Shown here: positions 10,690 through 20,460 of the stretch, piece after piece
How positions within the stretch are numbered: position 1 is the first letter of the stretch
How the letters are laid out: each line of letters begins with the position of its first letter
DNA from: Cryptomeria japonica
Taxonomy: Eukaryota > Streptophyta > Pinopsida > Cupressales > Cupressaceae
Direction of reading: 5' to 3'
DNA length: 64,000 nt
Assembly: GCF_030272615.1 (NCBI RefSeq)
Contig: NC_081415.1
Location: 372,787,009-372,851,008 of the forward strand
Position numbers and translations under genes: made by a program
The notes under the pieces: generated by a model
Seen by the model: only the letters and a program-made list of their open reading frames with translations
Told to the model about the DNA's origin: nothing
Databases searched by the model: none

Positions 10690-11444
10690 TAGTCTTGCTT
10701 TATTTCTGACAACCTTACCATCTTCATTAAGCTTGTTTCTGAATACCCATTTGGTTCCAATTACATTTTTATCTTTAGGCTAGGGAACTAATGTCCAAGT
10801 CTTGTTTTTCTTATTTTTTTCTAATTCTTCTTCCATAGCTTTAATCCAAAATTTATCTTCACATGCCTCATTAACAGATGATGGTTCAATTTGAGAAATA
10901 AGACATACCTCTTCATTTTCCAATCTTTCTCTTGTCATAACTCCTTTAAACTTGTTTCCAATTATCTAATCTTCAGAATGATTCAGTCTTACATATCGGG
11001 GTGTCTTTGCTTGCTGTTGTTCCTCGCTTACTGTGGAATCCTCAGATGATACTGGGGTAATTGGATCTTCATTCTATACTAGTGGATTCAGTGTAGGTTC
11101 ATTTGTCAAAATTTTTGTTGCTGGTTCAGAGTCTATATACCTTGAAGTTCCTCTGAATTGTTCATCAATCTTTACATTTGTACTTTCAACAATTTTCTGC
11201 AATCTTTTGTTAAAACATCTATATGCCTTGCTCTTAGATGAATAACCAATAAATATTCCTTCACCACTTCTAGGATCAAATTTGTCAATATACTCATCTC
11301 TTCTAATATAACATTTACTTCCAAAAATTCTGAAATATTTAAGAGTAGGAGTATTACCAAACCATAGTTCATGAGGGGTCTTACTAGTTTCACCTTGATG
11401 TGAACTTTGTTGAATGTATAGACCACTATATTGACTACCTCTCT
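10690..11444 (-). pseudogene. copia integrase C-terminal part and integrase-RT linker (multiply broken)
   Basis: Reading continues from integrase through TFNKVHIK, then a one-base deletion near 11400 shifts the frame (KTPHELWFG and YIRRDEYIDKFDPRSGEGIF are in the other frame). A polar linker follows, and then the start of the RT region ([19 protein letters not shown]). In-frame TAG codons occur near 11442, 11076, 10966 and 10783. The first is a TGG to TAG change; the others look like CAG to TAG. No segment here can be translated as it stands. Confidence 0.8.
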
Positions 11445-12125
11445 CTAATATACATGTGGTAGGTTTGCTTCTGATAACATACTTCTTGCTGTATCCAAGA
11501 TAGTTTTGTTTTTCCTTTCAACAACTCTATTCTGCTGTGGTGTCTGAGGTAATGATAGTTGTCTTCTGATTCCATTTACTTCATAGAATGTATTAAATTC
11601 CTTAGATGTAAATTCACCTCCTTGATTTGATCTTAAACATTTTATTTTCTTACCGGTTTCATTTTCTACCATTGCTTTGAACAGTTTGAACTTTCCCAGT
11701 GCTTCAAATTTTTCTTCAAGAAAAGTAATCCAACACATTCTAGAATAGTCATCAATGATTAGCATGAAATATCTATCACCTTGTAAGCTTTTAGTTCTAG
11801 CTGGACCACATAAATCAGTGTGAATCAAATCAAGAGAATTATTGGATTTTTTTGGAATACTTTTGAAACTAGCTCTAACTTGTTTTCCAAATTGACATTC
11901 CTTACATACTATATTGTGAGGTTTGACAATTTTAGGTAAATCTCTAACTGCCTTAGTAGTACTGATTTTCACCGTCCAATCAAAGTTTACATGACAGAGT
12001 ATCTTATGCCATGACCAACTTTCATCAATATGTGTAATTAAGGATGTCTTTTCACTATTATTCAAATGAAAGATATTACCTCTAGTCTGATTACCGGTTG
12101 CAATTTCCAAACTAGTTCTATTCAT
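11445..12125 (-). CDS. copia integrase: GAG-pre-integrase and catalytic core (226-codon open segment, catalytic Asp lost)
   Basis: Integrase inserts element cDNA in the genome. The N-terminal half has the pre-integrase zinc motif (H..H in SWHKILCHVNF, then CKECQFGKQ). The core has first Asp in IHTDLCGP. The second is Asn in RSNQGGEF, where relatives have Asp, and the Glu is kept in NRVVERKNK. Loss of the second Asp of the D,D,E triad should abolish strand transfer. The segment is bounded by TAG stops on both sides (12153 and 11442), each one transition away from a sense codon (CAG or TGG). Confidence 0.9.
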   Translation of the reverse strand: MNRTSLEIATGNQTRGNIFHLNNSEKTSLITHIDESWSWHKILCHVNFDWTVKISTTKAVRDLPKIVKPHNIVCKECQFGKQVRASFKSIPKKSNNSLDLIHTDLCGPARTKSLQGDRYFMLIIDDYSRMCWITFLEEKFEALGKFKLFKAMVENETGKKIKCLRSNQGGEFTSKEFNTFYEVNGIRRQLSLPQTPQQNRVVERKNKTILDTARSMLSEANLPHVY

Positions 12126-12155
12126 AATTTTGCATTTTCCATTTTTGAATTGTAA

Positions 12156-12419
12156 CTAAGATCCTTTCTCAACTAATTGACCAACACTCAAAAGATTATG
12201 CTTTAATCCTTCAACATAGTAAACATTGTCAGTGTTATGCTTATCATCAAGAGATATTGTACCCTTCCCTTTGATTAAACAAGCTTTGTCATCTCCAAAT
12301 CTCACTAAGCCTCCATTGTATTCTTGAAAGTTCAAGAATTTACCTTTGTCTCTTGTCATATGATGTGAGCATCTAGAATCAATGATCCATTCATCCTTTA
12401 CTTCAATTTTAGCTGCCAA
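12156..12419 (-). CDS. copia aspartic protease (87-codon open segment, active-site Gly lost)
   Basis: The pepsin-like retroelement protease cuts Gag-Pol. The domain starts with WIIDSRCSHHMT; the catalytic motif D-S-G reads D-S-R, a single GGA to AGA change, so the enzyme is probably dead. The typical LKHNLLSVGQL end is present at residues 73-83. TAG codons at 12420 (before) and 12153 (after) replace what look like CAG codons. The domain would originally have been read through from gag and into integrase as one polyprotein. Confidence 0.9.
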   Translation of the reverse strand: MAAKIEVKDEWIIDSRCSHHMTRDKGKFLNFQEYNGGLVRFGDDKACLIKGKGTISLDDKHNTDNVYYVEGLKHNLLSVGQLVEKGS

Positions 12420-12422
12420 GGC

Positions 12423-13505
12423 CTATTCTACCGATTGAGCAGTAGGTGCCGGTTGATCTTCTATTATAGCAACAAAAACCCATCCATTGTCTGTCAGATC
12501 TTCATCAGAATCATCAGTCACACCTTCATCAACAATGTAACAAAATTTGTCTTTATTCTTCTTAAATCTGTATCTCTGATATTCAGGTTTAGGCTTGTAT
12601 GTTCTCCTAGCTTCTTCTCTTAGTCTAGCATGTCTATCAGGGCATCTTGAAGCCATATGGCCAATCTTATTGCAGTTAAAACATTTAAAGGGTGCTTTAA
12701 CTTCATACTTACTTCCAACTGGACCTTTAGGCATTTTCCTTGCAAATAGTGCTTCAAGTTCTTCAAGTTCTTCATTTTCTTTCCTACTTTCTTCAAGTTC
12801 TCTTGCATAAAAGGCTTTCCAATCAGATTTATCAAATGATGGAGAATATGATGTTGATGCTTTAAAGGCCAAATCTGTCTTTATAGTAGCAATAGGACCA
12901 AATTCTTCAATTTCAAAAGCTGAAAGTTTCCCAATCAATGTATCCCTAGTTACTGATGTATTAGGCATTGTTCTTAACTCATTTATAGCAGTGACTTTCA
13001 TTTTATATGCCGGTGGCAATCCTCTTAAAACTTTTGAAATAATTTCATCCTCACTTAAGGTTCCTCCACAACATTTAATACCCAAAACAATCTCATTTAC
13101 TCTTTCCATAAAAGTAGAAATCCTTTCATCTTCTTCCATTTTCAGATGTTCATACCTGACCCAGAAGCTTTCAAGTTTTGCAATTTTGACTATGGAATCT
13201 CCTTCATTCAGTGTTTCCAAATGATCCCAAATACCTTTAGCAGTAGACCTATCTGATAGTCCTATGATTTGTTGATATGATAATGCGCTCAAAAGTGCTT
13301 CTCTTGCTTTGCAATCATTTTCCTCATCTTTAGTCAAGTTGGGTAGAGTGGGCTGACTCTGAGTAGGAGCAGTATAACCATTCTTTGTAACATCCCAGAT
13401 GTCCTTTCCAATGCAATTTAGATGTGTCTCCATTCTGATCTTCCATATGCCATAGTCGGTTCCATCAATTTTAGGACTGTCCTTTCTGAAATAGTTAGTA
13501 GACAT
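12423..13505 (-). CDS. copia Gag (360 codons, intact frame)
   Basis: Capsid and RNA-binding protein of the 7913-14619 element. It starts at ATG 13505, 43 bases after the PBS. Early residues FPKIDGTDYGIWKIRM-like are the usual copia N-terminus (DSPKIDGTDYGIWKIRME). The UBN2-type region includes LSALSYQQI and KGIWDHLETLNEG. A Glu-rich segment leads to the zinc knuckle CFNCNKIGHMASRC at residues 271-284, with all four CCHC residues intact. It is the best preserved gene of the element. It ends at a TAG at 12420 that replaces a Gln codon, so Gag is now separated from Pol. Confidence 0.93.
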   Translation of the reverse strand: MSTNYFRKDSPKIDGTDYGIWKIRMETHLNCIGKDIWDVTKNGYTAPTQSQPTLPNLTKDEENDCKAREALLSALSYQQIIGLSDRSTAKGIWDHLETLNEGDSIVKIAKLESFWVRYEHLKMEEDERISTFMERVNEIVLGIKCCGGTLSEDEIISKVLRGLPPAYKMKVTAINELRTMPNTSVTRDTLIGKLSAFEIEEFGPIATIKTDLAFKASTSYSPSFDKSDWKAFYARELEESRKENEELEELEALFARKMPKGPVGSKYEVKAPFKCFNCNKIGHMASRCPDRHARLREEARRTYKPKPEYQRYRFKKNKDKFCYIVDEGVTDDSDEDLTDNGWVFVAIIEDQPAPTAQSVE

Positions 13506-13547
13506 TGGATCTCCTCAAGCTATTAAACTTCTGAGAAAGAGGACTAC

Positions 13548-13559
13548 GCTTTGATACCA
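13548..13559 (-). promoter_or_regulatory. primer-binding site, initiator-Met tRNA type
   Basis: The minus strand reads TGGTATCAAAGC, one mismatch from the usual TGGTATCAGAGC. It is separated by AT from the LTR edge at 13562. Confidence 0.93.
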
Positions 13560-13561
13560 AT

Positions 13562-14619
13562 TGTTAGGTCCCAAAGACAATTGAGGGGGGGGTGAATCAG
13601 TTGTCAAATTAATTCAAACCAAAAACAACTTAACCAACTTAATGCTTAATACTGGTAAACGAGTTCAATATGCCGGTAGATAGTTTTAATAGTTAATTGC
13701 TGTACCGATAAGGATTAGTGCATGAAACATAAAGACAAAGTCATCCACAACACATAACACCAATATTTGTATGTGGAAACCATGTAAAGGGAAAAACCAC
13801 GGTGGGAAACCTTACCCACAATCAGATGATGCTACTGCAGATAGTACGTGTACATAAATGGGGTCTGCACATGCAGAAAGGCCAAGCGCCTAGAGCTCAT
13901 TGCTCAATTACAAAATGGGAGTCACACTAACTATAGTTGGATGGTTAAATCCAATAAGAATGTACTGCACAAAATAGCATCTTCATATGTTGGATTTAGT
14001 ACCGGTGTAGTTTTGATTGTCTTCACAAAAACCCTTCTTCTATCTTCAAATGATGTCTGCGTGTATAACTCTGCTTATTCTCGCATATACCTTCACACAA
14101 TCCTTTTTTGCATTCCACACTTGATCTTACAAATAAGATCTTACATTTATACCATAACCTAAGACCAATTTTAGTAGGTCGGCTCTACAAGATATTACAA
14201 TAAAAACATTTTACAAACAATACAATATCCGATGCAATAACTGATTCAACATGTCGGCTTAATGCATTTACAACAATAATTAATCATCTCCATAGCATGC
14301 CATGCTGATCTGGAAAAGATAAACCTACCGGTGTAACCTTGGACCTATTTGCCGGTAACAACAAATATGCAAATGCTAATGTACCAATAAACAAAACTCT
14401 AGGAAAAAGTGTCCACATAATGTTTTTGACATAACCAAGTGTTTTCCATATCATTCCAAGTGCCAGTGATCATTATATCTTGCCGGTGTATAAGATACCA
14501 GTGACTATGCATGAGTCACTTGCTTGTCGGTGAATGTTGTTGATTCTCCAAAGTGCCAGAGTTGATAAGTGTTTAGTAGGTGTTGACATCAATGACAAAA
14601 CCATACCAAAATACCAACA
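13562..14619 (-). repeat. copia 5' LTR
   Basis: Starts TGTTAGGTCCC and ends AATACCAACA on the plus strand, the full-length partner of 7913-8961. It has a 15-base insertion relative to that copy near 13928. The promoter must lie in its right part, because the element reads leftward, but I see no clear TATA box. Confidence 0.93.
13771..13819 (-). promoter_or_regulatory. conserved LTR hairpin core, copy 3
   Basis: ATGTGGAAACC, a spacer, GGGAAAAACCACGGTGGG, then AAACCTTACCCAC. It keeps the CCAC arm that the 3' LTR copy has lost. About 209 bases from the LTR edge. Confidence 0.65.
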
Positions 14620-14624
14620 TATAG
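14620..14624. repeat. target-site duplication TATAG, right copy
   Basis: Exact match to 7908-7912, flanking the copia element. Confidence 0.9.
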
Positions 14625-15243
14625 GATAGCACACCAAAAGTCTTCACCATATCATCTGCAGGCTAATGATCAGGTGGAGGTTACCAATAATGAGTTAGAA
14701 AATATTATCACAAAGACTGTTTCTTTGAGGAAATCAAATTGGTCAAATAGATTAGATGAACTAGTCTTGGCTTACAATATATCATGGAAAACTACCATAG
14801 GATTTTATCCATATGAGTTAGTCTATGGGAAGACTCCTGTCATGCCAATTGAGTTTGAGTTGAAAACATTAAAAACAACATGGGAAGTTGGAATTAGTTT
14901 GATTGAAGCAAAGAAAGCCAAAATTTTGCAGTTAAATACATTAGATGAAATAAGAATGGAAGCTCTGTAACATACAAAGAAAATTTGGAATCAGAGAAAG
15001 ATATGGCATGATAAGCATATTGTTTCTAGATAGTTCAAGAAGGGAGACTAGGAACTATTGTTTGATTCAAAGTTCCAGGAGTTCAAAGGGAATTTTCATA
15101 CAAGATGGTTGGGACCTTATGAAATTAGTCAAGTTTATGATAATGGTGCAGTTCAATTAGTGCCTATTGATGGAGAACAAAAAGTAATGTTTGTTAATGG
15201 TCATAGATTGAAGTTGTATCATAAACCAACATCAAAAGAATAA
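14625..15243 (+). pseudogene. Ty3/gypsy integrase, C-terminal half (continues from 7912)
   Basis: Resumes the integrase core cut at 7912. Just past the insertion come SSPYHLQAN and QVEVTN, holding the third catalytic residue (Glu). Then come the region RLDELVLAYN..GFYPYELVYGKTPVMPIEFE and the C-terminal domain RWLGPYEISQVYDNGAVQL ending in RLKLYH. A stop at 14968 and an in-frame TAG around 15047 break the frame. No chromodomain follows. The gene ends at TAA 15241. Confidence 0.88.
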
Positions 15244-15245
15244 TT

Positions 15246-16259
15246 CCTCTCAGAATTGCAGTTTAGGATATAAGACTTCTTTATGGAGGACATCACTTAT
15301 GTGATAAAATCCAACTCAAAGTAATACCAACAAAAAGACAAAAATAAAGGAGATAGATTGAAAACCTGAAAGGATGGTTTATCTCTGAAAAAAAAATCAA
15401 GGGTGATTGAAAACCAGAAATGGAAGTCTACCTTAGGGGTAAATTGAAAACCAAAAATGGTGATTCATACCTAAGGAAAAAGTTGAAAACTAGAAATGAT
15501 GGCTTTTTCCTAATCAACTACAATTTGCTCTTGATGGCTCTTGACGACTCCTAATGGCTTTCAAGAATTCAAAAATAAGTCTTTTGCTGGGCTAAGTGAC
15601 TTCCTTTCTCTTGATCTTCCTTGATGCTGAAATAATGGAATTTTCCTCTTTGTTTAATGCTTTATTGGTCCATGCAAACAGAGCCCTGAGTAACACCTGA
15701 TTACTTTGTCAATTTTATTATTGATGAAATGTTATTTATGCTCCCGATAGCTCCCGATCAGTGTGATGCTTTCTCTTAAGTGGCAAAATTATCGATGCTA
15801 CATGATGGCTCTTGACCGATTTACATTGAATAGTAAAAAAGGTAAACATTTTCCATGAGTATTATTTTCAAAATATTATCTTTTAATTTTGTAGATATAA
15901 AGTAGGAATGATGAATTTTGTTTGCATAAGTTTCCGCTAGCTTATTAATTACAATTTTATTAAAAATTTAAGTATTAAATGGAGAGATAAGGAGAAATTG
16001 AATTGACATCATATGTCAATTAGAAATAAAGAGGGTAATGATTATGATGGTATTGAGCACTTTTTTGTAATCATCACCAACTCAACAAATCTAAAGCAAA
16101 GTATGAAATGATAGTGTATGATTGTGTGGATTAATGTAAAATTAATGCTGAAGAGAATGTGCAATTAATGGCTACTTTTTGAATATTTTTTACTTTGGAG
16201 ATAGAAATTATTTCACTTGCATTTCTTGTTTTGGAAGATGATTTCAAGTACAAGATATT
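15246..16259 (+). other. gypsy 3' region without genes; repeated GAAAACC and GCTC(T/C)TGAT motifs
   Basis: No ORF is supported. Four spaced copies of ATTGAAAACCnGAAATGG-like sequence lie at about 15357-15500. GCTCTTGATGGCTCTTGACGACTCC (about 15530) and GCTCCCGATAGCTCCCGAT (about 15741) recall GCTCTTGATAGATCCTGACAGCTCC at 25296. The latter precedes another ORF, so this may be LTR/leader DNA. Edges could not be found. Confidence 0.4.
15357..15500 (+). repeat. four-copy degenerate repeat (ATTGAAAACCnGAAATGG), spacing 36-49 bases
   Basis: Copies start near 15358, 15407, 15443 and 15483, each followed by a variant of GG(T)TTATCTC, TCTACCT or TCATACCT. The array lies just after the gypsy pol stop and might be a 3' regulatory or packaging segment; function unknown. 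Confidence 0.6.
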
Positions 16260-18575
16260 AAGAAAAAATTTCTAACAAAATGGGGAACAAGAAAATCATA
16301 GAGAGAAAAATTTCAGACTGGACCCTGAAACATAAAGATTGCTTTAACAAGTAGGTTGGCTGAAATTTGTCAAAATGTATGAGGGGTATGAGCTGAGAAT
16401 TGTGGAAGAATTTATACAAAATTTTCATGTCAATGTCACTAGAGTAGGAGGAGAAGTAATTGAGGTAACACCTTAGGTGATAAGTGAAATCTACAAGATA
16501 CTAGCTAAAGGAGAACTGATAAACAAATGTCACACAAATTTTGAGGAAGTGATTAGTTCATTTCATGAGGGAAATGAAAGACAACTTGATCAACAAATTC
16601 ATAAAGGGAATACTAAAGGTATAAATAGAAGTAGTTTGGATGAGCCATGGAAGACAACCATGCTTTGGCTCATGAAATTTTTCACCTGTGAAGGGCACTA
16701 TGGCTCAATGTTGGGCCTAGGAATGCGAGTGTTGATTTAGTTAAGGTATTCTAATACCAAACCTGAGGATCGATTAAATCTTCCCTCTTTTCTATTTTCA
16801 CAAATTTCTATCATGATAGCTAGGGTAAACGATAAAGGTAGTCATATAAAATATCATAGTCTTATTCATCTTTTTATTAAACATCAGTTTCTAAAGAAAG
16901 AGTCGGGAAAAGAAAAGTGGTTGGAGTTTTTGTCATCACCTGCCAAAGAGTCAGGAAAAGAAAAGTGGTTGGAGTTTTTGTCATCACCTGCCAAAAAGGG
17001 GAAAAAGGGACCCATAGCAAAAAGTTTAAAAATTGAGAAAGGAGAACCCTTTAAAAAGAAAAAGAAAAGGGTAGAAAGGGAGGAAAAAATATCTAAAGAG
17101 GGCCCATTTGAGAAAAAGAAAAAGTCAAAGAAAGAGGAACCTAGGATTATTAGAGATACTTGTAGCTCTACTAAGAAAATACACGAAGAAGAAAAAGAAG
17201 TTGAACCTAGTTCTCCTTCTAGTACCCGTAGGGTTCCTAATGACCCCTTCGTCTCAGATCCAAATGAGCTAGTTCAACAAATCCCATTTAAAAAGGCCCT
17301 CCTTCACCACTTGCTACTGAAAATGAACTCCCTATCTCCACTCAGTCTACTCAGTAGACTCTTGTTGATAAAGCTCTATTGTCAACCCAATTAAGTCAAG
17401 TGCCTGTTGATGTTGTTCCACCAGAAAAACCAAAAATTGAGAAAGTTGTTGGGAAAGGGTCACCAAGGATAATTTCAATAGATGATGATTCCTCAGAGGA
17501 TGTTGAAATGTAACAATCACCATAGTCATTTTCATCCTTTGAAGAAGATAAGAAAAATGCGTGAAGCCTCAAAGGAATTTGAGGTTTCTTAGTGCCAAAT
17601 ATCTCCTCCACATAGCTTTGAAACTCCAATGCCTTCATCCCCTCATCAATTTGTCAGAAGAGAGGGCAAGGAAGTACTGGTAGGGGAAGGAATTCCTTAG
17701 AGAGAAGATAAAGGAAGGGAGGAGGAGGTTGTTGAAATGCAAAAAATATTGTTGTTATAACAGAACTTACTGAAGCCAGGAGGAAAATACAGTTTTTGGA
17801 AGATATTTTGAAACAAAAAGATGAAGAAGTTAAGAAGGCCTCACTACACAATCAACACATACAACAAGATTTTATAACAAAAGAAGAGAACTGAAGAAAG
17901 AAAATTAAAGAAACTGGGGAAGCGTTGCAACAAGCAACTATACAGGCACTGGAAAATAATGAATAAATTAGGAAGTTAAAAGAGAAACTGGTAGAAAAAG
18001 AAAAACACACCGGAGATCAAGAACAACTAGTTCTTCCTCAGGGAACCTATACCTCTTTTTCTATTCCATGGGGACTCTCCTTTATCATTAATCAGTGTAG
18101 GAAAGAAAGTTATGAGTTGCCGAAACAACTGAATGAAGTAAAAAAATAGAAGAATAAAACAAAGAAGAGGATAGAACAGATTGCAGACTTATCAACAACA
18201 TTTCTTGCCATGAGAAAACCTTCAGGCCTGTACTCTTTATTCCTCCGAGAAATATTTATTCAATGGAAAATCAATCAACTAGTTTTGGATAAGAAAGTGG
18301 AATATGATGATGATGATGACTTTCTTGAAAATTACTTCAGAAGTCATCCATCTTACCACAATCAAATGTGTGAATACTATTTACATGGATTTTTACTGGG
18401 TCATTATTACAAATCTTTCTTGAATATTTTTGTTGGAGAAGTACAAGTAAGAGCATTTGTGTCCTTATTACAAAATCAAGTGGAATGGAAGACCAAATTA
18501 AATCAATACAAAGAGAAACAAACCAGACTGGGCCTTCCGATTAGAGATGAAACTCCAAATTCATCAACATTTTGA
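16260..18575 (+). pseudogene. large accessory ORF downstream of gypsy pol (basic and coiled-coil regions, unknown function)
   Basis: One frame runs from about 16370 to 17394 with TAG at 16474 (CAG-like) and TAG at 16738. The N-terminal block (YEGYELRIVEEFIQNFHVNV, then TRVGGE..VISEIYKILAKGE) parallels a block of the ORF at 22430. A Lys/Glu-rich segment with a duplicated KESGKEKWLEFLSSPA follows. The frame then shifts near 17300 to an acidic SIDDDSSEDVEM segment, a coiled coil (about 17760-18000) and an open C-terminal part 18210-18575 (DDDDDFLENYF, LLQNQVEWKTKLNQYKEK). No known enzyme motif. Similar ORFs occur at 22221 and, on the minus strand, at 58007; I infer a shared retroelement ORF family. 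Confidence 0.5.
16897..16992 (+). repeat. 48-bp in-frame tandem duplication
   Basis: Two copies (16897-16944, 16945-16992) differ at one base and encode KESGKEKWLEFLSSPA twice. The near identity suggests the duplication is younger than most of the decay around it. Confidence 0.9.
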
Positions 18576-19310
18576 TCAAGGCGTGTCTCCATTGCACAAC
18601 TTAGTTGTGTACAACCCACACATAGAGGGAATTTGAATGCCAGTATTGCTACATTTTGGGATGTCTGAAATCAATTTCCCTACAAAGCATTACAAGCAAC
18701 AAGGACTAGGTATAGTATAATTCTAGTTCATTTGAGGATAAGAGAACCTATCTCAACCACAAATATCACTTGGAGCCTCAATAGAGTTAGGTCTATTATA
18801 AGAATCATAGAGCAACAACAATAAAAATGGGTTGGAATTAAAATTAGACCATAGTTGGTTCTCATTCTTGTACCATAGTTGGATATCCAACACAAATTTG
18901 TAAGAGAATTTCTTAGGGAATAGATAGAGCATGTAGAGAAATGTAAAGGATATGTGCGTCCCAGAAGATACCACGAGTATAACTTTAATAAGCTTGACCT
19001 GACTATCTAGATTGAAAGGAAAAATAGAAATATTCTAGACCAACCATGATGACATGGTTTAGATCGGGATGGGGAGGAAATGATGAATGCTCCATCATAA
19101 TACTTTTTATTATAGTTTATGCTATAAAATTTTAATAGTCTATGAAAGAATATGCCTAGAGACTTCCTTATTACACTCATATTTACCCATTTTTGCTATT
19201 ATATTATTTTATTTAGAGATAATATTAGAAATGATATCTTGAGATATAATGTTTCACTTTTTTCTTGTTTAAATTGTTGGCTTGATGATGATTGTAATGA
19301 ATTCATTATA
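18576..19310 (+). other. gene-poor stretch with a purine tract near 19065
   Basis: No supported ORF. A purine run ATCGGGATGGGGAGGAAATG at about 19062-19081 could be the polypurine tract of the gypsy unit upstream, which would place a 3' LTR start near 19082. That LTR would then be interrupted by the insertion at 19311 and continue after 24187. This is unproven. Confidence 0.3.
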
Positions 19311-20398
19311 TGTTGTCATTGATGAAACACATACACACACATATATTCATATTGTCTACCAGTGTAACTTCAAAGTTGTTTATACCACAACTGATATACT
19401 AGAGGTTTATTTCTAACCGGTACTTGGTGACAATCGTTATATTCATAGGAGACAACCAATGGATCAACATAACTCAACAACAACATGGAGATCCAACAGA
19501 GATTATCACAAGAGAACCAAGGATAACGGTTTATATGTTTAACTCCAACCGACATTGATTGTTCCAACCCGTATTTGCTGATTGTGTGATGAGTTATCAC
19601 AAGTCGTGATGAGTTATCACAAGTCATGATGAGTTATCCTTACCGACAATATTTGGTGGTATTTTTGTGATGAGTTATGATCACTTGACCAGATACCGTG
19701 CACCTAAGTAACTGTGTTATGATTTCTAGAGGCCAACATGAAATCTAAAATGTCTATATATTGACATCACAATGAATTATTTTTGTATGAGCGAAAGTGA
19801 TATGCTATGTGTAAAGGCAGAAGTGTTAAGTCATAGAGTATGTTGGTAAAGAGGAGTTAAGTGTGAAGAAGAGGATCTACACAAGCAATTTGTGCTATCA
19901 CTAGATCACATCACCTATTGTTTTCTAACCACTGCAACAGTCAAATCCCCTAATAGGGTAAGCTCTAACAAGCTTCATTGTTCAAATCCTCTAACCGGGT
20001 GATCCATTAGTTTGGATTTAGAAATTGTCCACCAAGGTTACTCCTTATAGGGTACTACCTTTTACAGGGTATATATTTTAACTAAGCTTTAGGATCTTTA
20101 ATAGGATTCGCTCCTAGTAGAGCATTTTGTAGACCCTAACCGGTCAATTTTCTATTACTACAGATAGTTAACTTGTGAGTCCCATCTCACCATGGTTTTT
20201 ACCTATTTGGGTTTTCTACATATAAACACTTGTGTTATGGTGGATGTTTTACTTATTGTGGATGATTTTATATGATTTTTGATTATATGCATATTGTTTA
20301 ACAAACTTGTTAAGTTTATCTACCGGTCAATGTTTAAAGTAGTACTATTGTTTGTGTCACTGATTCACCCCCCCTTTCAGTTCTTTACAAGTCCATCA
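19311..20398 (+). repeat. copia-type 5' LTR (1.09 kb)
   Basis: Starts TGTTGTCATTGATG and ends TACAAGTCCATCA. It contains a degenerate module of CCTAATAGGG, CTAACCGGGTG and TTATAGGGTA type units at about 19940-20150, the hairpin core at 20175-20220 and TGATTCACCCCCCC at 20360. The layout mirrors the LTRs at 786 and 51330, which read in the opposite orientation. Confidence 0.8.
20175..20220 (+). promoter_or_regulatory. conserved LTR hairpin core, copy 4
   Basis: GTGAGTCCCATCTCACCATGG, then TTTTTACC, ATTT, GGGTTTTCTACA: the sense-strand form of the motif. One arm end has decayed (CCAC to CTAC). 178 bases from the LTR 3' edge. Confidence 0.6.
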
Positions 20399-20400
20399 AT

Positions 20401-20412
20401 TTGTATCAGAGC
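20401..20412 (+). promoter_or_regulatory. primer-binding site, initiator-Met tRNA type
   Basis: TTGTATCAGAGC, one mismatch from TGGTATCAGAGC, two bases after the LTR end. Confidence 0.85.
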
Positions 20413-20460
20413 CTAACTTCCTTTAATCCTAATCACTTGGAAGAAAATCCTAAATCTATC

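Larger units (their letters stand above)
7913..14619 (-). mobile_element. structurally complete Ty1/copia element (6.7 kb), nested in a gypsy integrase
   Basis: Two direct LTRs of about 1.05 kb, the TSD TATAG, PBS and PPT are all present. The minus-strand order gag, protease, integrase, RT, RNase H is diagnostic of copia. Genes are present end to end but broken by TAG codons and frameshifts, and several catalytic residues are changed: protease DSG to DSR, second integrase Asp to Asn, first RNase H Asp to Asn. By eye the LTRs differ at very roughly 5-7% of sites, mostly transitions, plus one 15-base indel near 13928, so it is not recent. It interrupts the gypsy integrase core between 7912 and 14625. 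Confidence 0.95.
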
